From Sphingomonadaceae bacterium (GTDB taxonomy: Bacteria; Pseudomonadota; Alphaproteobacteria; Sphingomonadales; Sphingomonadaceae): DNA of 55,878 bases. Location of the stretch: the NCBI GenBank assembly GCA_947477745.1, contig CANJUF010000021.1, forward strand, positions 1 to 55,878, written 5' to 3'. The position numbers and the translations under genes were made by a program. The notes beneath the pieces are model-generated. The model did no database searches, was not told where the DNA came from, and saw only the letters and a list, made by a program, of their open reading frames with translations. Below are positions 19,006-28,044 of this stretch, piece after piece. The number at the start of each line of letters is the position of its first letter. The stretch's first letter is position 1.

Positions 19006-19956
19006 TCAGTGATCGAGTGCGTCGATTAATGCCCGCATGTCCGCTGGCATCTCGCTGACGAAATGCTTCCTCTCCTGTGTAACGGGGTGAACAAAGCCAA
19101 GTTCCGCCGCGTGGAGCGCCTGGCGCGAAAATTGCGCGGCGGAAAGGGCGGGGCGAAAGCGGGAGGAAGCGCGTCCATAGACAGGATCGCCCAATAGCGG
19201 ATGTCCAATTGACGACATGTGAACACGCACCTGGTGGGTTCTCCCAGTCTCGAGCCGGCACTCGACCAGCGCCGCCGCGCCGATCCGTTTGAGCGTGCGG
19301 TAGTGAGTCACCGCATGCTTGCCCCGGCCGTCTTCGACCAGCGCCATCTTCTTTCGGTCGTGGCTCGAACGCGCGATCGCGCCTGTCACCGTTCCGGAGA
19401 GCGGGGAGGGCAGTCCCGCGACCACCGCGAGATAGGCGCGCTCGATCGAATGATCGGCGAACTGCGCGGCAAGGCCGAGGTGCGCTTCGTCGCTCTTGGC
19501 GACCACCAGCAGGCCCGAAGTGTCCTTGTCGATGCGGTGGACGATGCCGGGCCGCGCGACACCTCCGATCCCGGATAAGTGGCCCCGGCAATGGTGCAGC
19601 AACGCATTGACCAGCGTTCCATCGGCGTTGCCCGCCGCCGGATGCACAACCAGCCCCGCCGGCTTGTCGACGACAACGAGGTGCTCGTCCTCGAAGACGA
19701 TGTTGAGCGAGATGTCCTGCGCCTGCGCCTCGGCCGGTGCCGCCTCGGGCACCGCGATGCGCCAGTCTTCGCCGCCTGCAAGTTTCAATGAGGTCTGCGC
19801 GGCAAGCTTTCCGCCCAGCGTGACGCCGCCCTGCGCCATCAATGCCTGAACCCGCTGGCGCGAAAGGCCGCTCGCCTCAGCCAGCGCCTTGTCGAGCCGC
19901 TGGCCCGCGTGCTCCGTGCCGAGCGTGCCTTCGATGATGCGTTCCCCCCCGGACAT
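19006..19956 (-). CDS. rluD: 23S rRNA pseudouridine synthase, RluD-type
   Basis: This 316-residue RluA-family enzyme probably isomerises uridines of helix 69 in 23S rRNA. An N-terminal S4 RNA-binding domain (GQRLDKALAEASGLSRQRVQALM) precedes the catalytic domain. The active-site aspartate lies in the motif HRIDKDTSGLLVVAK, followed by ETGRTHQVRVHM and HPLLGDPVYG. The start at 19956 (MSGGERII) gives the usual length; the longer frame to 20040 runs into the divergent gene. Only 15 bases separate its start from the M67 peptidase start, so the two promoters must lie within each other's coding region. The RluD rather than RluC assignment is by resemblance. Confidence 0.9.
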   Translation of the reverse strand: MSGGERIIEGTLGTEHAGQRLDKALAEASGLSRQRVQALMAQGGVTLGGKLAAQTSLKLAGGEDWRIAVPEAAPAEAQAQDISLNIVFEDEHLVVVDKPAGLVVHPAAGNADGTLVNALLHHCRGHLSGIGGVARPGIVHRIDKDTSGLLVVAKSDEAHLGLAAQFADHSIERAYLAVVAGLPSPLSGTVTGAIARSSHDRKKMALVEDGRGKHAVTHYRTLKRIGAAALVECRLETGRTHQVRVHMSSIGHPLLGDPVYGRASSRFRPALSAAQFSRQALHAAELGFVHPVTQERKHFVSEMPADMRALIDALDH

Positions 19957-19971
19957 GGCTAGGATGTGGGG

Positions 19972-20361
19972 ATGACACTCAAAGTGGCAAGTGACGTGAT
20001 TGCAACACTCCTCCAGGAAGCGGCGAATGCCGCTCCGCACGAATGCTGCGGACTGTTGCTTGGCGAGGGCGCGCGGATCGACGAAGCCCGCCCCGCCGCC
20101 AATATCTCCGATGATCCGGCTCGCCGATTCGAGATCGATCCGCTGGCTCTACTGACCGCGCACAAGGCCGCGCGCGCCGGCGGCCCGCAGATCGTGGGTT
20201 ATTACCATTCGCACCCTGAGGGCCATCCCGTGCCCAGCGCCACCGACTGCGAGCACGCCAGCGGCGACGAGAGGGTCTGGGCGATTATCGCTGGCGGAGA
20301 GGTGGCGTTCTGGCGCGACGGCGCGCAGGGATTCGAGCCGGTCGATCATCGATTGATCTGA
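19972..20361 (+). CDS. M67 family (JAMM/MPN+) metallopeptidase
   Basis: This 129-residue stand-alone JAMM-domain protein carries the full zinc site: Glu in HECCGLLLG near residue 23, then HSHPEGHPVPSATD with the His-x-His and the distant Asp. Bacterial members cleave C-terminal extensions from ubiquitin-like sulfur carriers or release cysteine from ThiS/MoaD-like adducts. No sulfur-carrier gene is adjacent, so the substrate is unknown. The ATG at 19972 has an AGGATGTGGGG site immediately upstream; an in-frame GTG two codons earlier is less likely. It is divergent from rluD and followed by chpT after 73 bases. Confidence 0.9.
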   Translation: MTLKVASDVIATLLQEAANAAPHECCGLLLGEGARIDEARPAANISDDPARRFEIDPLALLTAHKAARAGGPQIVGYYHSHPEGHPVPSATDCEHASGDERVWAIIAGGEVAFWRDGAQGFEPVDHRLI

Positions 20362-20434
20362 ACCATGGCATTCCTGATCCAGCGCGGCTAGAGCCGTTGC
20401 CGATGGATGGACCTTCCGGGGAAAACGCCGCTCG

Positions 20435-21079
20435 ATGACCAGCACGACCTCGCTCGATCTCGCCAGCCTGCTTTGCTCGCGCCTGTGCCACGACCTCCTG
20501 AGCCCGGTCGGGGCGCTGACCAACGGCCTTGAGCTGCTGGCCGAGGAACGCGATCCCGAAATGCGCCAGCGCTGCCTCGACCTGCTCGACCAGAGCGCGC
20601 GCATCTCGACTGACAAGCTCAAGTTCTTCCGGCTGGCCTTCGGGGCGGCGGGCGGATTCGGCGATATGGTGCCGCTGGGCGATGCACGCGCGGTGGTCGA
20701 TGCGCTGGCTTCCAACAACGGCCGCATCGAGGTGCGCTGGCAGCTGTCGGGCGACGCATTGCCCAAGGTCGCGGTAAAGGTGATGCTCAACTTCGCGCTG
20801 ATGGCGATCGAGGCCCTTGTGCGTGGCGGCACGATCGAGATCGCCGCCGACATGCGCGATGCGTCAAGCGAACTGGTGGTGCGTGCGAGCGGCGCAAGGA
20901 TCGCCTTCGATCCCGACATCGGCCGCGCGCTGGACGGCGCGCTGGCGCCGCACGAGCTGTCGAGCCGGACCGCGCCTGCCGCCATGGTGCGCGAGCTTGC
21001 GCAGTCGATGGGCGGGACCATCAGGCATGTGGTCGACGATCAGGCGCTGGTTCTGGGCGCGGAACTCCCGCTGGGATAG
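20435..21079 (+). CDS. chpT: Histidine phosphotransferase ChpT
   Basis: ChpT passes phosphate from the hybrid kinase CckA to CtrA and CpdR in the alphaproteobacterial cell-cycle phosphorelay. The 214-residue protein has the dimerisation/phosphoacceptor helix with the target His in SRLCHDLLSPVGALTNGLELL (residue about 19). A degenerate Bergerat-type domain follows (FALMAIEALVRGGTIEIAA, SMGGTIRHVVDDQALVLGAELPL) without complete ATP-binding boxes. This layout is typical of ChpT. It is followed after six bases by the amidase gene and probably co-transcribed with it. Confidence 0.9.
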   Translation: MTSTTSLDLASLLCSRLCHDLLSPVGALTNGLELLAEERDPEMRQRCLDLLDQSARISTDKLKFFRLAFGAAGGFGDMVPLGDARAVVDALASNNGRIEVRWQLSGDALPKVAVKVMLNFALMAIEALVRGGTIEIAADMRDASSELVVRASGARIAFDPDIGRALDGALAPHELSSRTAPAAMVRELAQSMGGTIRHVVDDQALVLGAELPLG

Positions 21080-21085
21080 CGGCGC

Positions 21086-21790
21086 ATGACCCCCTGGCTG
21101 GTCCATCGCACGGTTGAATCCCCCAATCATGACGAGCGCGCGCTGCCGATCACGATGGTGGTGCTGCACTATACCGGGATGAGGACCGCGCAGGAGGCGC
21201 TGGACCGGATGTGCGATCCGGCGGCCAAGGTATCCGCCCATTACATGATCGACACCGACGGGACCGTAACCAGCCTCGTGCCCGAAGACCGGCGCGCCTG
21301 GCACGCGGGAAAATCCTATTGGCGCGGAGAGACCGATATCAATTCGGCCAGCGTGGGGATCGAGCTGGTCAATCCGGGGCATGAGTGGGGCTATGTGCCT
21401 TTCACCGACGACCAGATGATCGGCCTGATGCCGCTGCTCGCCGACATTATCGAGCGCTACGACATTCCGCGCGCCAATGTCGTCGGCCATTCCGACATTG
21501 CGCCTGCGCGCAAGGACGACCCGGGCGAACTTTTCGAGTGGGAGCGGCTGGCCCAGCTGCGCCTTGCACTCGCGATTCCGAAGCCGCGCATCGCGCTGTT
21601 CTACGATAATCCCGCCGCCTTCCACCTCGCGCTCGAGAGGTTCGGCTATGACATTACCGACGGTCGCGCGGCGGTGCGAGCCTTCCAGCGGCGCTGGCGG
21701 CCGCACCGTATCGACGGCGAGGTCGACGGCCAGTGCGGCGCGCTGCTGTTCGAGCTTTTGTTGGAACGCGACATGGGGCGTGCTAGATAG
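21086..21790 (+). CDS. N-acetylmuramoyl-L-alanine amidase (AmpD/Amidase_2 family)
   Basis: This 234-residue zinc amidase cleaves the lactyl-alanine bond of muropeptides. The Amidase_2 domain has zinc ligands in VVLHYTG and VGHSDIAPARKDDPG, with SVGIELVNPG and WHAGKSYWRG around the site. A C-terminal peptidoglycan-binding-like helical domain (YDITDGRAAVRAFQRRWRP) occupies about residues 175-234. No signal peptide is present, so it probably acts in cytoplasmic wall recycling, as AmpD does. Its last 10 codons overlap the probable rnpB promoter, and its TAG stop overlaps the -10 hexamer. Confidence 0.93.
   Translation: MTPWLVHRTVESPNHDERALPITMVVLHYTGMRTAQEALDRMCDPAAKVSAHYMIDTDGTVTSLVPEDRRAWHAGKSYWRGETDINSASVGIELVNPGHEWGYVPFTDDQMIGLMPLLADIIERYDIPRANVVGHSDIAPARKDDPGELFEWERLAQLRLALAIPKPRIALFYDNPAAFHLALERFGYDITDGRAAVRAFQRRWRPHRIDGEVDGQCGALLFELLLERDMGRAR
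21761..21789 (+). promoter_or_regulatory. Probable rnpB promoter inside the amidase 3' end
   Basis: TTGGAA at 21761-21766 and TAGATA at 21784-21789 are separated by exactly 17 bases. The -10 ends seven bases before the predicted 5' end of RNase P RNA at 21796. Both elements lie in amidase coding sequence, and the -10 overlaps its stop codon. Confidence 0.7.
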
Positions 21791-21795
21791 GCAGC

Positions 21796-22211
<416 letters not shown>

Positions 22212-22229
<18 letters not shown>

Positions 22230-23051
22230 TAGGTTTTCGATGTCCTCGCGGCAATTCGCCGGCGTTTCGCGGACGGTGATAGTGCCGTTCCGCTCTTCGG
22301 TCTGAAGCAGCCAGCGCTCGCTCCCTTCAAGGCAGAGCGCGGTCAGTACGCCCGATTCGTAAGCTCCGGTGTCGATGCCGAAGCGGTGATCGCAAAGCTC
22401 GACCTGCTCGGTAACGGTATGGCCGTGGACCACCATGCAGCCCAAGTCGCCCTTATGGCTGAGGAACGGCTCTCGGATCCAGCGGCAGTCATGCGGGTGC
22501 TGCTGATCGAGCGGAGCGGCCGGGTTGATGCCAGCATGCACGAACAGATAGTCCCCCATGCGGATCGAGATTTCGAACGAGCGCATGAACTGCCGGTGCT
22601 GCTTGGGCACCGCGCGCTTCAGCCGATGCGCGACTTCGGCAAAATCCATGTCGAGCATTTCGGCGCCGTCGAGGCCATAGGAGGCCAGCGTCTGGATCCC
22701 GCCAAAACGCAAGAAACCCCTGAATTTGCTCTGCTCGGTGAAGGCACTGAGGAACATTTCCTCATGGTTCCCCGAAATGAACCAAAGCTCGCGCAGCAGC
22801 GCCCATTTCTGCGCGAAATCGATGACGCCCGACGAGTCCGGTCCGCGATCGACCAGATCGCCGAGCAGGATCACGGTAGTGTGAGAAGCCGCACGCGCGC
22901 TGTCGTCACGCTCGATCGCCTCGCCCAGTTCGGCAAGTAGGTCGAGACGGCCGTGAATGTCGCCGATAGCATAGACGCGCCTGCCGGGCGGCAGGGAGGG
23001 AAGGCTCCGGGCGCTGCCGGAGCGGAACAACCTGTTGAAAATGCCCACCAT
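22212..23051 (-). CDS. Serine/threonine-type metallophosphoesterase
   Basis: This 279-residue calcineurin-like phosphatase carries all PPP-type metal motifs: GDIHGRLD near residue 31, LGDLVDRGPDS, SGNHEEM, FVHAGIN and HGHTV. It is cytosolic, with no signal peptide or membrane segment. The ApaH/PrpA-like family removes phosphate from proteins or hydrolyses diadenosine tetraphosphate; the substrate here is not determinable. The last six codons lie on the strand opposite to the 3' end of rnpB, so the sequence is constrained on both strands there. It is a single gene. Confidence 0.9.
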
Positions 23052-23192
23052 CAGTTGACCAATCTACGCCGAGCAAGCCCGCTCTTCAAGATGCCTTCGC
23101 AAATGCAGCAAGCCAAGGACTGCAGTTGCATAAAAACCACATGCTGACGGAAGGTTGCCTCATTTGCGCGATTCGCTCTTGTGCAATGCAGC

Positions 23193-23211
23193 AATAATGG
23201 GCAGCATTATT
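23193..23211. promoter_or_regulatory. Fur-box-like palindrome upstream of the TorF porin
   Basis: AATAATG-GGCAG-CATTATT is a 19-base palindrome with 7-base arms. Its ATAATG...CATTAT arms and 5-base centre match the classic 19-base Fur box outline. It lies 90 bases before the porin ATG, in the 249-base gap after the divergent phosphatase gene, where the porin promoter must be. Confidence 0.5.
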
Positions 23212-23300
23212 CCAACAACTGGTCATCGCACCCGGACAACGAGGCGCGAGGCGGTTGGCACGCGGAACTATGTACGAACAATAACTTGAGGGAATTCATC

Positions 23301-24080
23301 ATGTTCACGCCGATTCGCGGTCTCGTTGCCGCCACGCTCATCGCGGGTTCCGCGTTGGTTGCGACCCCCGCCTTCGCACAGGACGAAGCTACGAGCGATT
23401 TCACGATTTCCGGTAATGCCTCGGTTGTCAGCGAATACCGCTTTCGCGGCGTCGACCTCTCGGGCGGCGACATCGCTATCCAGGGCGGCATCGACGTCGG
23501 CCATTCCAGCGGCTTCTACGTCGGCACCTGGGGTTCTTCGCTCGATGAGGATACCGTTGGCTACGGCCACACCGAACTCGACCTTTACGGCGGCTGGACC
23601 GGCGAAGTCACCGATGGCCTGACGCTGGATGTCGGCGCCATCTACTACGCCTATCCGAATGCGCCGGCTGGCGATTTCGACTATTTCGAAGGCAAGGTCG
23701 CGCTCGGCTTCGGTCTTGGCCCGGTCTCGGCAAAGGCGAGCGTGTTCTACGCGCCCGACCAGGATTCGCTCGGCGGTACGGACAATCTCTATCTGTCCGG
23801 TGACCTCAGCGCCGCAATCCCCGGAACGCCTATCTCGCTTTCGGCTCACGCCGGTTACACTGACGGCTTCCTGACCTTCACCAATAACGGCAAGGCCTGG
23901 GATTGGTCGATCGGCGCTTCGGTTGCGCTGCACGAGAAGATCACTCTCGGCATCTCCTACATCGATGCCGAAGGTGGACCCAAGACTCTGGATACAAATG
24001 GAAGCCCGACTGTGGCTGACGATTTCATCTACGACTTTACCGACAGCGCAATCGTCGCAACGCTGACGGCCAAGTTCTGA
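23301..24080 (+). CDS. TorF family putative outer-membrane porin
   Basis: This 259-residue outer-membrane beta-barrel belongs to the TIGR02001/TorF family. A signal peptide ends at AFA (ATPAFAQDE). Alternating aromatic/polar strands follow (VSEYRFRGVDLSGGDIAIQG, HTELDLYGGWTGE), with a terminal Phe (LTAKF) recognised by the BAM machinery. Family substrate specificity is unknown. The ATG at 23301 follows a GAGG site; the open frame extends 40 codons upstream but without signal-peptide logic. A Fur-box-like palindrome upstream suggests metal-responsive control. The gene ends in a strong terminator. Confidence 0.9.
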   Translation: MFTPIRGLVAATLIAGSALVATPAFAQDEATSDFTISGNASVVSEYRFRGVDLSGGDIAIQGGIDVGHSSGFYVGTWGSSLDEDTVGYGHTELDLYGGWTGEVTDGLTLDVGAIYYAYPNAPAGDFDYFEGKVALGFGLGPVSAKASVFYAPDQDSLGGTDNLYLSGDLSAAIPGTPISLSAHAGYTDGFLTFTNNGKAWDWSIGASVALHEKITLGISYIDAEGGPKTLDTNGSPTVADDFIYDFTDSAIVATLTAKF

Positions 24081-24116
24081 TCTGACCGCAAAGCCGGACT
24101 ACGATCCGGCGCATCG

Positions 24117-24150
24117 AAAGGCCCGTCCGGCAAACCGGGCGGGCCTTTTC
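24117..24150 (+). terminator. Rho-independent terminator of the TorF porin gene
   Basis: AAGGCCCGTCCGG and CCGGGCGGGCCTT pair almost perfectly around CAAA and are followed by TTTTC. It starts 37 bases after the porin stop. The symmetric A-run may let it also serve the convergent SIMPL gene. Confidence 0.9.
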
Positions 24151-24177
24151 GCATTACGATCAACGGGGCTCAAAAGC

Positions 24178-24930
24178 CTAACGCAGGTAGAAATCGATCG
24201 TGGTGACCACACGCACCTTCTTGAAGGGCGTGTCCGTTTGTCCCCAGCCGCCGCCCGAATCGCCGTCACGCGCGTTGATCTCGAAATAGCCCTGCGTCGC
24301 GCTCTTGATCCCGCCAACGCTGGTGCCGCTGTCATCGGCAAACTGTTCGGCGGCAGCGCGCGCGTCCTTGGTCGCATCGGCCACCATTTCGGGCTTGATG
24401 TCGTTGAGCTTGGTGAAAGTGTAGGCCATGCCCGATCCTTCCTCGAGCACGACCCCCTTGCGCACCAGTTCGAACTGGCGCTTCACCGCCGCCTGCGCGC
24501 GCTTGATATCAGTGCTGCGCAGCGTCATGCGCTGGCGCACGGTTGAACTCGGCACGCCGTCGGTGGTGAACTGGGTGACATTGACCGCGCTCGGCTGGAT
24601 CGCGTCGGCCGGAAAGCCGAGATCCTCGAAGAACTGGCGGATTGACTGGGTGTCGCGGTCGACACCGGCCTGCGCCGTTGCAAGGTCGGCGGCTGTCGAC
24701 GAATAGCTCAGCGTCCAGGTGGCAAGGTCGGCGGTAACGTCGCGCTCCGCAAGGCCGCGCACTGTCACCGAGCGCTCCGCTGCGTGCGCGCGCAGCAGGC
24801 CGTTGCCGAGCAAGTATCCGCCGACAACCAGGCCCAGCGCGAGGATCGCCGAACTTGTCAGCCAGCGGCGCGTGAGTGGGTCCTGGAGAAACGGGGTTTC
24901 GGCGGCGGATTGGTCGGATGTGTCGGACAT
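24178..24930 (-). CDS. SIMPL domain (DUF541) protein
   Basis: This 250-residue envelope protein has one N-terminal transmembrane or uncleaved signal segment (SSAILALGLVVGGYLLG) and a periplasmic SIMPL/DUF541 domain. The family opening is SVTVRGLAERDVTADLATWTLSYSS and it closes with KKVRVVTTIDFYLR. SIMPL proteins such as E. coli YggE are linked to oxidative-stress resistance, but their biochemistry is unsettled. It converges on the porin gene. The nhaA stop lies about 85 bases upstream, so the two could be co-transcribed. Confidence 0.88.
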   Translation of the reverse strand: MSDTSDQSAAETPFLQDPLTRRWLTSSAILALGLVVGGYLLGNGLLRAHAAERSVTVRGLAERDVTADLATWTLSYSSTAADLATAQAGVDRDTQSIRQFFEDLGFPADAIQPSAVNVTQFTTDGVPSSTVRQRMTLRSTDIKRAQAAVKRQFELVRKGVVLEEGSGMAYTFTKLNDIKPEMVADATKDARAAAEQFADDSGTSVGGIKSATQGYFEINARDGDSGGGWGQTDTPFKKVRVVTTIDFYLR

Positions 24931-25015
24931 TGGCTGGACTCCCTGTTGGCCGTCCGCATTTGCATGTCACCGGCTTTACCAGCGATGAACCGTTTCTTAT
25001 GAGCGATGAAACGAT

Positions 25016-26209
25016 TTAGCCAGCCGGCCGCCGCGTCAGCACGCGCAGGATCGTGAAGCCGCAAAGCGCCGAGAGCAGCGACCCGGTGAGCACGCCAAGC
25101 TTGGCTTCCTCGATAAGATCGGGGTGCGCGGGAAAGGCCAACGCGCCGATGAACAGGCTCATCGTAAACCCGATGCCGCACAGCACCGAAACGCCCCACA
25201 CCTGGAGCCAGGTCGACCCTTGCGGCCTTGCCGCGAAACCGACCTTTTCGGCTGTCAGCACTGCACCGAAAATGCCGATCTGCTTGCCGATGAACAGGCC
25301 CGCCGCGATTCCCAGCGGCAGCGGGTCGACGAAACCGGCCAGACCGATTCCGTCAAGCGACACGCCTGCATTGGCGAATCCGAACAGCGGCACGATCACG
25401 TACCCATTCCACGGCACCAGCGCGTGTTCCATACGCAGCAGCATCGAATCGCCGCCGCGTCCAAGCGTCATCGGGATAGTGAAGGCTGCCGCCACGCCGG
25501 CGATGGTGGCGTGCACGCCCGAGTTGAGCACGCAAAACCACAGCGCCACGGCAAGAGCGATGGTTGCCGCGTAGCTGTGCGACCGCCTGCGGCCCAGCGC
25601 GATCATCGCGCCGAGCACGGCCAGCGCCGCGATCAGCCAGCCCAGCTTGATCGATGCGGTATAGAAAAGCGCAATGATCGCCACCGCGCCCAGATCGTCG
25701 ACGATTGCCACCGTCAGCAGGAACAGTCGCAGCGATGCAGGCACCCGCCTTCCGAGCAGTCCGATCACGCCCATGGCAAAGGCGATGTCGGTGGCCGCCG
25801 GGACTGCCCAGCCGCGCTGCAGCGGCATGGCGGTTCCAGCGACGGCGAGATAGATCAGCGCGGGCACGGCCATGCCCGCGATCGCCGCGACGACCGGGAG
25901 GCGCCGCCGGGCAGGGCTGGAAAGCTGACCGTCAAGCACCTCGCGCTTGATCTCGAGCCCGACGACGAAAAAGAACACCGCCATCAGCGCGTCGTTGATC
26001 CACAGGTGCAGGCTGTCCAGCTTGGCAATCGGTGTCCAGGTCAGCTTGCCGTGGAACAGATCGTGGTAGCCATGCGCCAGCGGCGAATTGGCGACCAGCA
26101 TCGCCGCCACCGCGACGAGGATCAGCAAAACGCCCGCCGCGGCATCGCCGCCGAGCATCGCGCGCAGCCTGGTGGCGACCAGGTTTGGCAAATGGCGGGT
26201 GCGCATCAT
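25016..26209 (-). CDS. nhaA: Na+/H+ antiporter NhaA
   Basis: NhaA exports sodium in exchange for two protons across the inner membrane. The protein of about 397 residues has about 12 hydrophobic segments and the ion-binding Asp pair in VAIVDDLGAVAII. Other family stretches are FFFVVGLEIKREVLDGQLS, PAATDIAFAMGV and CGIGFTMSLFIGALAF. Two consecutive Met codons at 26209 and 26206 are likely starts; the frame extends to a TTG at 26230. None has a strong ribosome site. The upstream region is shared with the divergent glycosyltransferase gene. Such a transporter fits a marine or brackish lifestyle. Confidence 0.95.
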   Translation of the reverse strand: MMRTRHLPNLVATRLRAMLGGDAAAGVLLILVAVAAMLVANSPLAHGYHDLFHGKLTWTPIAKLDSLHLWINDALMAVFFFVVGLEIKREVLDGQLSSPARRRLPVVAAIAGMAVPALIYLAVAGTAMPLQRGWAVPAATDIAFAMGVIGLLGRRVPASLRLFLLTVAIVDDLGAVAIIALFYTASIKLGWLIAALAVLGAMIALGRRRSHSYAATIALAVALWFCVLNSGVHATIAGVAAAFTIPMTLGRGGDSMLLRMEHALVPWNGYVIVPLFGFANAGVSLDGIGLAGFVDPLPLGIAAGLFIGKQIGIFGAVLTAEKVGFAARPQGSTWLQVWGVSVLCGIGFTMSLFIGALAFPAHPDLIEEAKLGVLTGSLLSALCGFTILRVLTRRPAG

Positions 26210-26326
26210 CGGCCAGCTATTGGCCAACAAACCGCTGCTTGCAAGGCAGGACGAGTCGCAATAGGTTCAAGCAGTTGGGGACGATTCAGGGGATTCTGGG
26301 GCAAGGTGTCAGGCCTGGGGCAATTC

Positions 26327-27724
26327 ATGACCGGACAGGTATTGCCCGGCCTTCTGGCCGCCGAGCATGAGTTGCTGTTGTTTGCCGCATTCTGGTTCAT
26401 CGTCAGCGCCCTCGACGAAGCAGCCTTCGACATTGGTTACCTGTGGCTGCGCCTAACCGGCCGCCTGCGCGAGCAGGTTATTGCGCGCGGCGCCGAAACG
26501 CCCGAACTTGAACGCCTGACGGCCGTATTCGTCGCCGCATGGCAGGAAGCCGATGTGATCGGCGCGATGATTTCGCACACGCTCAAGGCCTGGCCGCAGC
26601 AGCGCATGGCGCTTTATGTCGGCTGCTACGTCAACGATCCGGCGACGCTGGCGGCGGCGATGAAGGGCGCAGCGGGCGATCCGCGCGTGCGCATCGTCGT
26701 CAACGACAGGCCTGGCCCGACTACCAAGGCCGATTGCCTTAACCGCCTTTATCAGGCGCTATGCCGCGACGAGGAGCGCAGTGGCCAGCGGTTCCGCAGC
26801 GTGGTGCTGCACGATGCCGAGGATTTCGTGCATCCCGCCGCACTGGCGCTGATCGACAGCAACCTGCGCCACGCCGCTTTCGTGCAACTCCCGGTCAGGC
26901 CTGAACCGCAGTCCGGATCGCGCTGGATCGCGGGGCACTATGCCGACGAATTTGCCGAAACGCACGCCAAGTCGATGGTGGTGCGCAGCGCCATGGGAGC
27001 AGCCATCCCCGCCGCCGGTGTCGGCTGCGGCTTCGATCGTGATCTGCTCGCCGCGTTGTCGCGCCAGCATACCGGCAGCGCATCGGGCCAGCCCTTCGCC
27101 GCCGATTGCCTGACTGAAGACTATGAGTTGGGCCTGCTCGTATCGCGCAGCGGCGGTGACAGCCGGTTCCTGCGCGTGCGCGATCATCTGGGCGAACTGG
27201 TCGCGACCCGCGCCTATTTCCCCGGCCGGATCGATGACGCGGTGCGCCAGAAGGCGCGCTGGATTCACGGCATCGCCTTGCATGGCTGGGACCGTCTTGG
27301 CTGGTTTGGCGGACCGATCGACGTGTGGATGGCGCTGCGCGACAGGCGCGGACTGTTGACGGCGGTGGTGCTGGCCGCTGCCTATCTGCTGATCCTGATC
27401 GAGGCCGTGCTCGGCTTTGCCCGGCTTTCTGGTTGGCAGGAGCATCTTGCTCTGTCGCCGCTCGCCATGCTGATGATGCAGATCAGCTTTGCCGCGCTGG
27501 TCTGGCGCGCACTGTGGCGCTTCGGCTTCACCGCCAGCGAATACGGGCTGACCGAGGGACTGTTCGCGGTCGCGCGCATTCCGGTCGCCAACCTGATTTC
27601 AATCATGGCCGGTCAGCGCGCGCTGGCAGCCTATGTCCGCTCGCTGACCGGGTGCGAAGCCGCCTGGGACAAGACGGCGCATTCACTTCATCCCTCGCTC
27701 CACAAGCAGGGACTTCCCGCCTGA
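26327..27724 (+). CDS. NfrB-like GT2 membrane glycosyltransferase
   Basis: This 465-residue membrane protein has a hydrophobic N terminus (HELLLFAAFWFIVSALDEAAF) and a cytoplasmic GT2 domain. Catalytic motifs are LHDAEDFVHPAAL (substrate and metal aspartates), CLTEDYELGL (acceptor acid) and RQKARWIHGIALHGW, a QxxRW-type processive motif. C-terminal membrane helices follow (AAAYLLILIEAVLGFA). It resembles the N-terminal part of NfrB, the inner-membrane synthase of an exopolysaccharide system that N4-type phages use. It ends about 280 residues earlier than NfrB, so it lacks the C-terminal MshEN c-di-GMP domain. The ATG at 26327 follows a GGGG site. The long upstream extension is only antisense to nhaA. 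It overlaps the next gene (TGATG). Confidence 0.85.
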   Translation: MTGQVLPGLLAAEHELLLFAAFWFIVSALDEAAFDIGYLWLRLTGRLREQVIARGAETPELERLTAVFVAAWQEADVIGAMISHTLKAWPQQRMALYVGCYVNDPATLAAAMKGAAGDPRVRIVVNDRPGPTTKADCLNRLYQALCRDEERSGQRFRSVVLHDAEDFVHPAALALIDSNLRHAAFVQLPVRPEPQSGSRWIAGHYADEFAETHAKSMVVRSAMGAAIPAAGVGCGFDRDLLAALSRQHTGSASGQPFAADCLTEDYELGLLVSRSGGDSRFLRVRDHLGELVATRAYFPGRIDDAVRQKARWIHGIALHGWDRLGWFGGPIDVWMALRDRRGLLTAVVLAAAYLLILIEAVLGFARLSGWQEHLALSPLAMLMMQISFAALVWRALWRFGFTASEYGLTEGLFAVARIPVANLISIMAGQRALAAYVRSLTGCEAAWDKTAHSLHPSLHKQGLPA

Positions 27725-28038
27725 TGGCCGCAGCGCAGAGACGGCGCGGCGGACCGCTGGTGGCCTTGGCGCTGGTGCTGGGCTGCTGGGTCGGCGCGCG
27801 CGTGGCCATGGCGAGCTTTGGCGGACTGCCCGCCTACGCCGATATACCAGATAGCGATGAGGCCCGGATCGCTCATTACCACCAGGCCGCTCCGGCGGCT
27901 CTGCCCGCACTGCCTGAAACCAGCGGAGACGCCCGGGCCTACCAATTGCCATCGCAGAGCAGCCTGCTCGCCTCACCCCGCTTTGCGCCGCCGCCTGCCA
28001 GGGCTTTCGCGCCGGTCGAGCCGGCCCCCCAGCCGTAA
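27724..28038 (+). CDS. Membrane-anchored proline-rich protein, probable N-terminal part of a split gene
   Basis: This 104-residue product starts with basic residues, has one hydrophobic segment (GGPLVALALVLGCWVG) and continues as a Pro/Ala-rich chain ending in VEPAPQP. Its start overlaps the glycosyltransferase stop (TGATG), so the two are coupled. The TAA stop at 28036-28038 is followed in the same frame, without another stop, by the beta-barrel-like frame from 28045. The proline-rich texture continues across the stop (AAVPPQRPAAMP). The simplest reading is one gene of about 377 codons interrupted by a nonsense codon, but an independent small gene is possible. Confidence 0.6.
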   Translation: MAAAQRRRGGPLVALALVLGCWVGARVAMASFGGLPAYADIPDSDEARIAHYHQAAPAALPALPETSGDARAYQLPSQSSLLASPRFAPPPARAFAPVEPAPQP

Positions 28039-28044
28039 GCCGCC

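Noticed and set aside
25124..26326. Long open frame continuing upstream of the glycosyltransferase (401 extra codons)
   Set aside because: It is antisense to nhaA, rich in Arg/His/Gln low-complexity sequence, and has no conserved features. The real start is at 26327.
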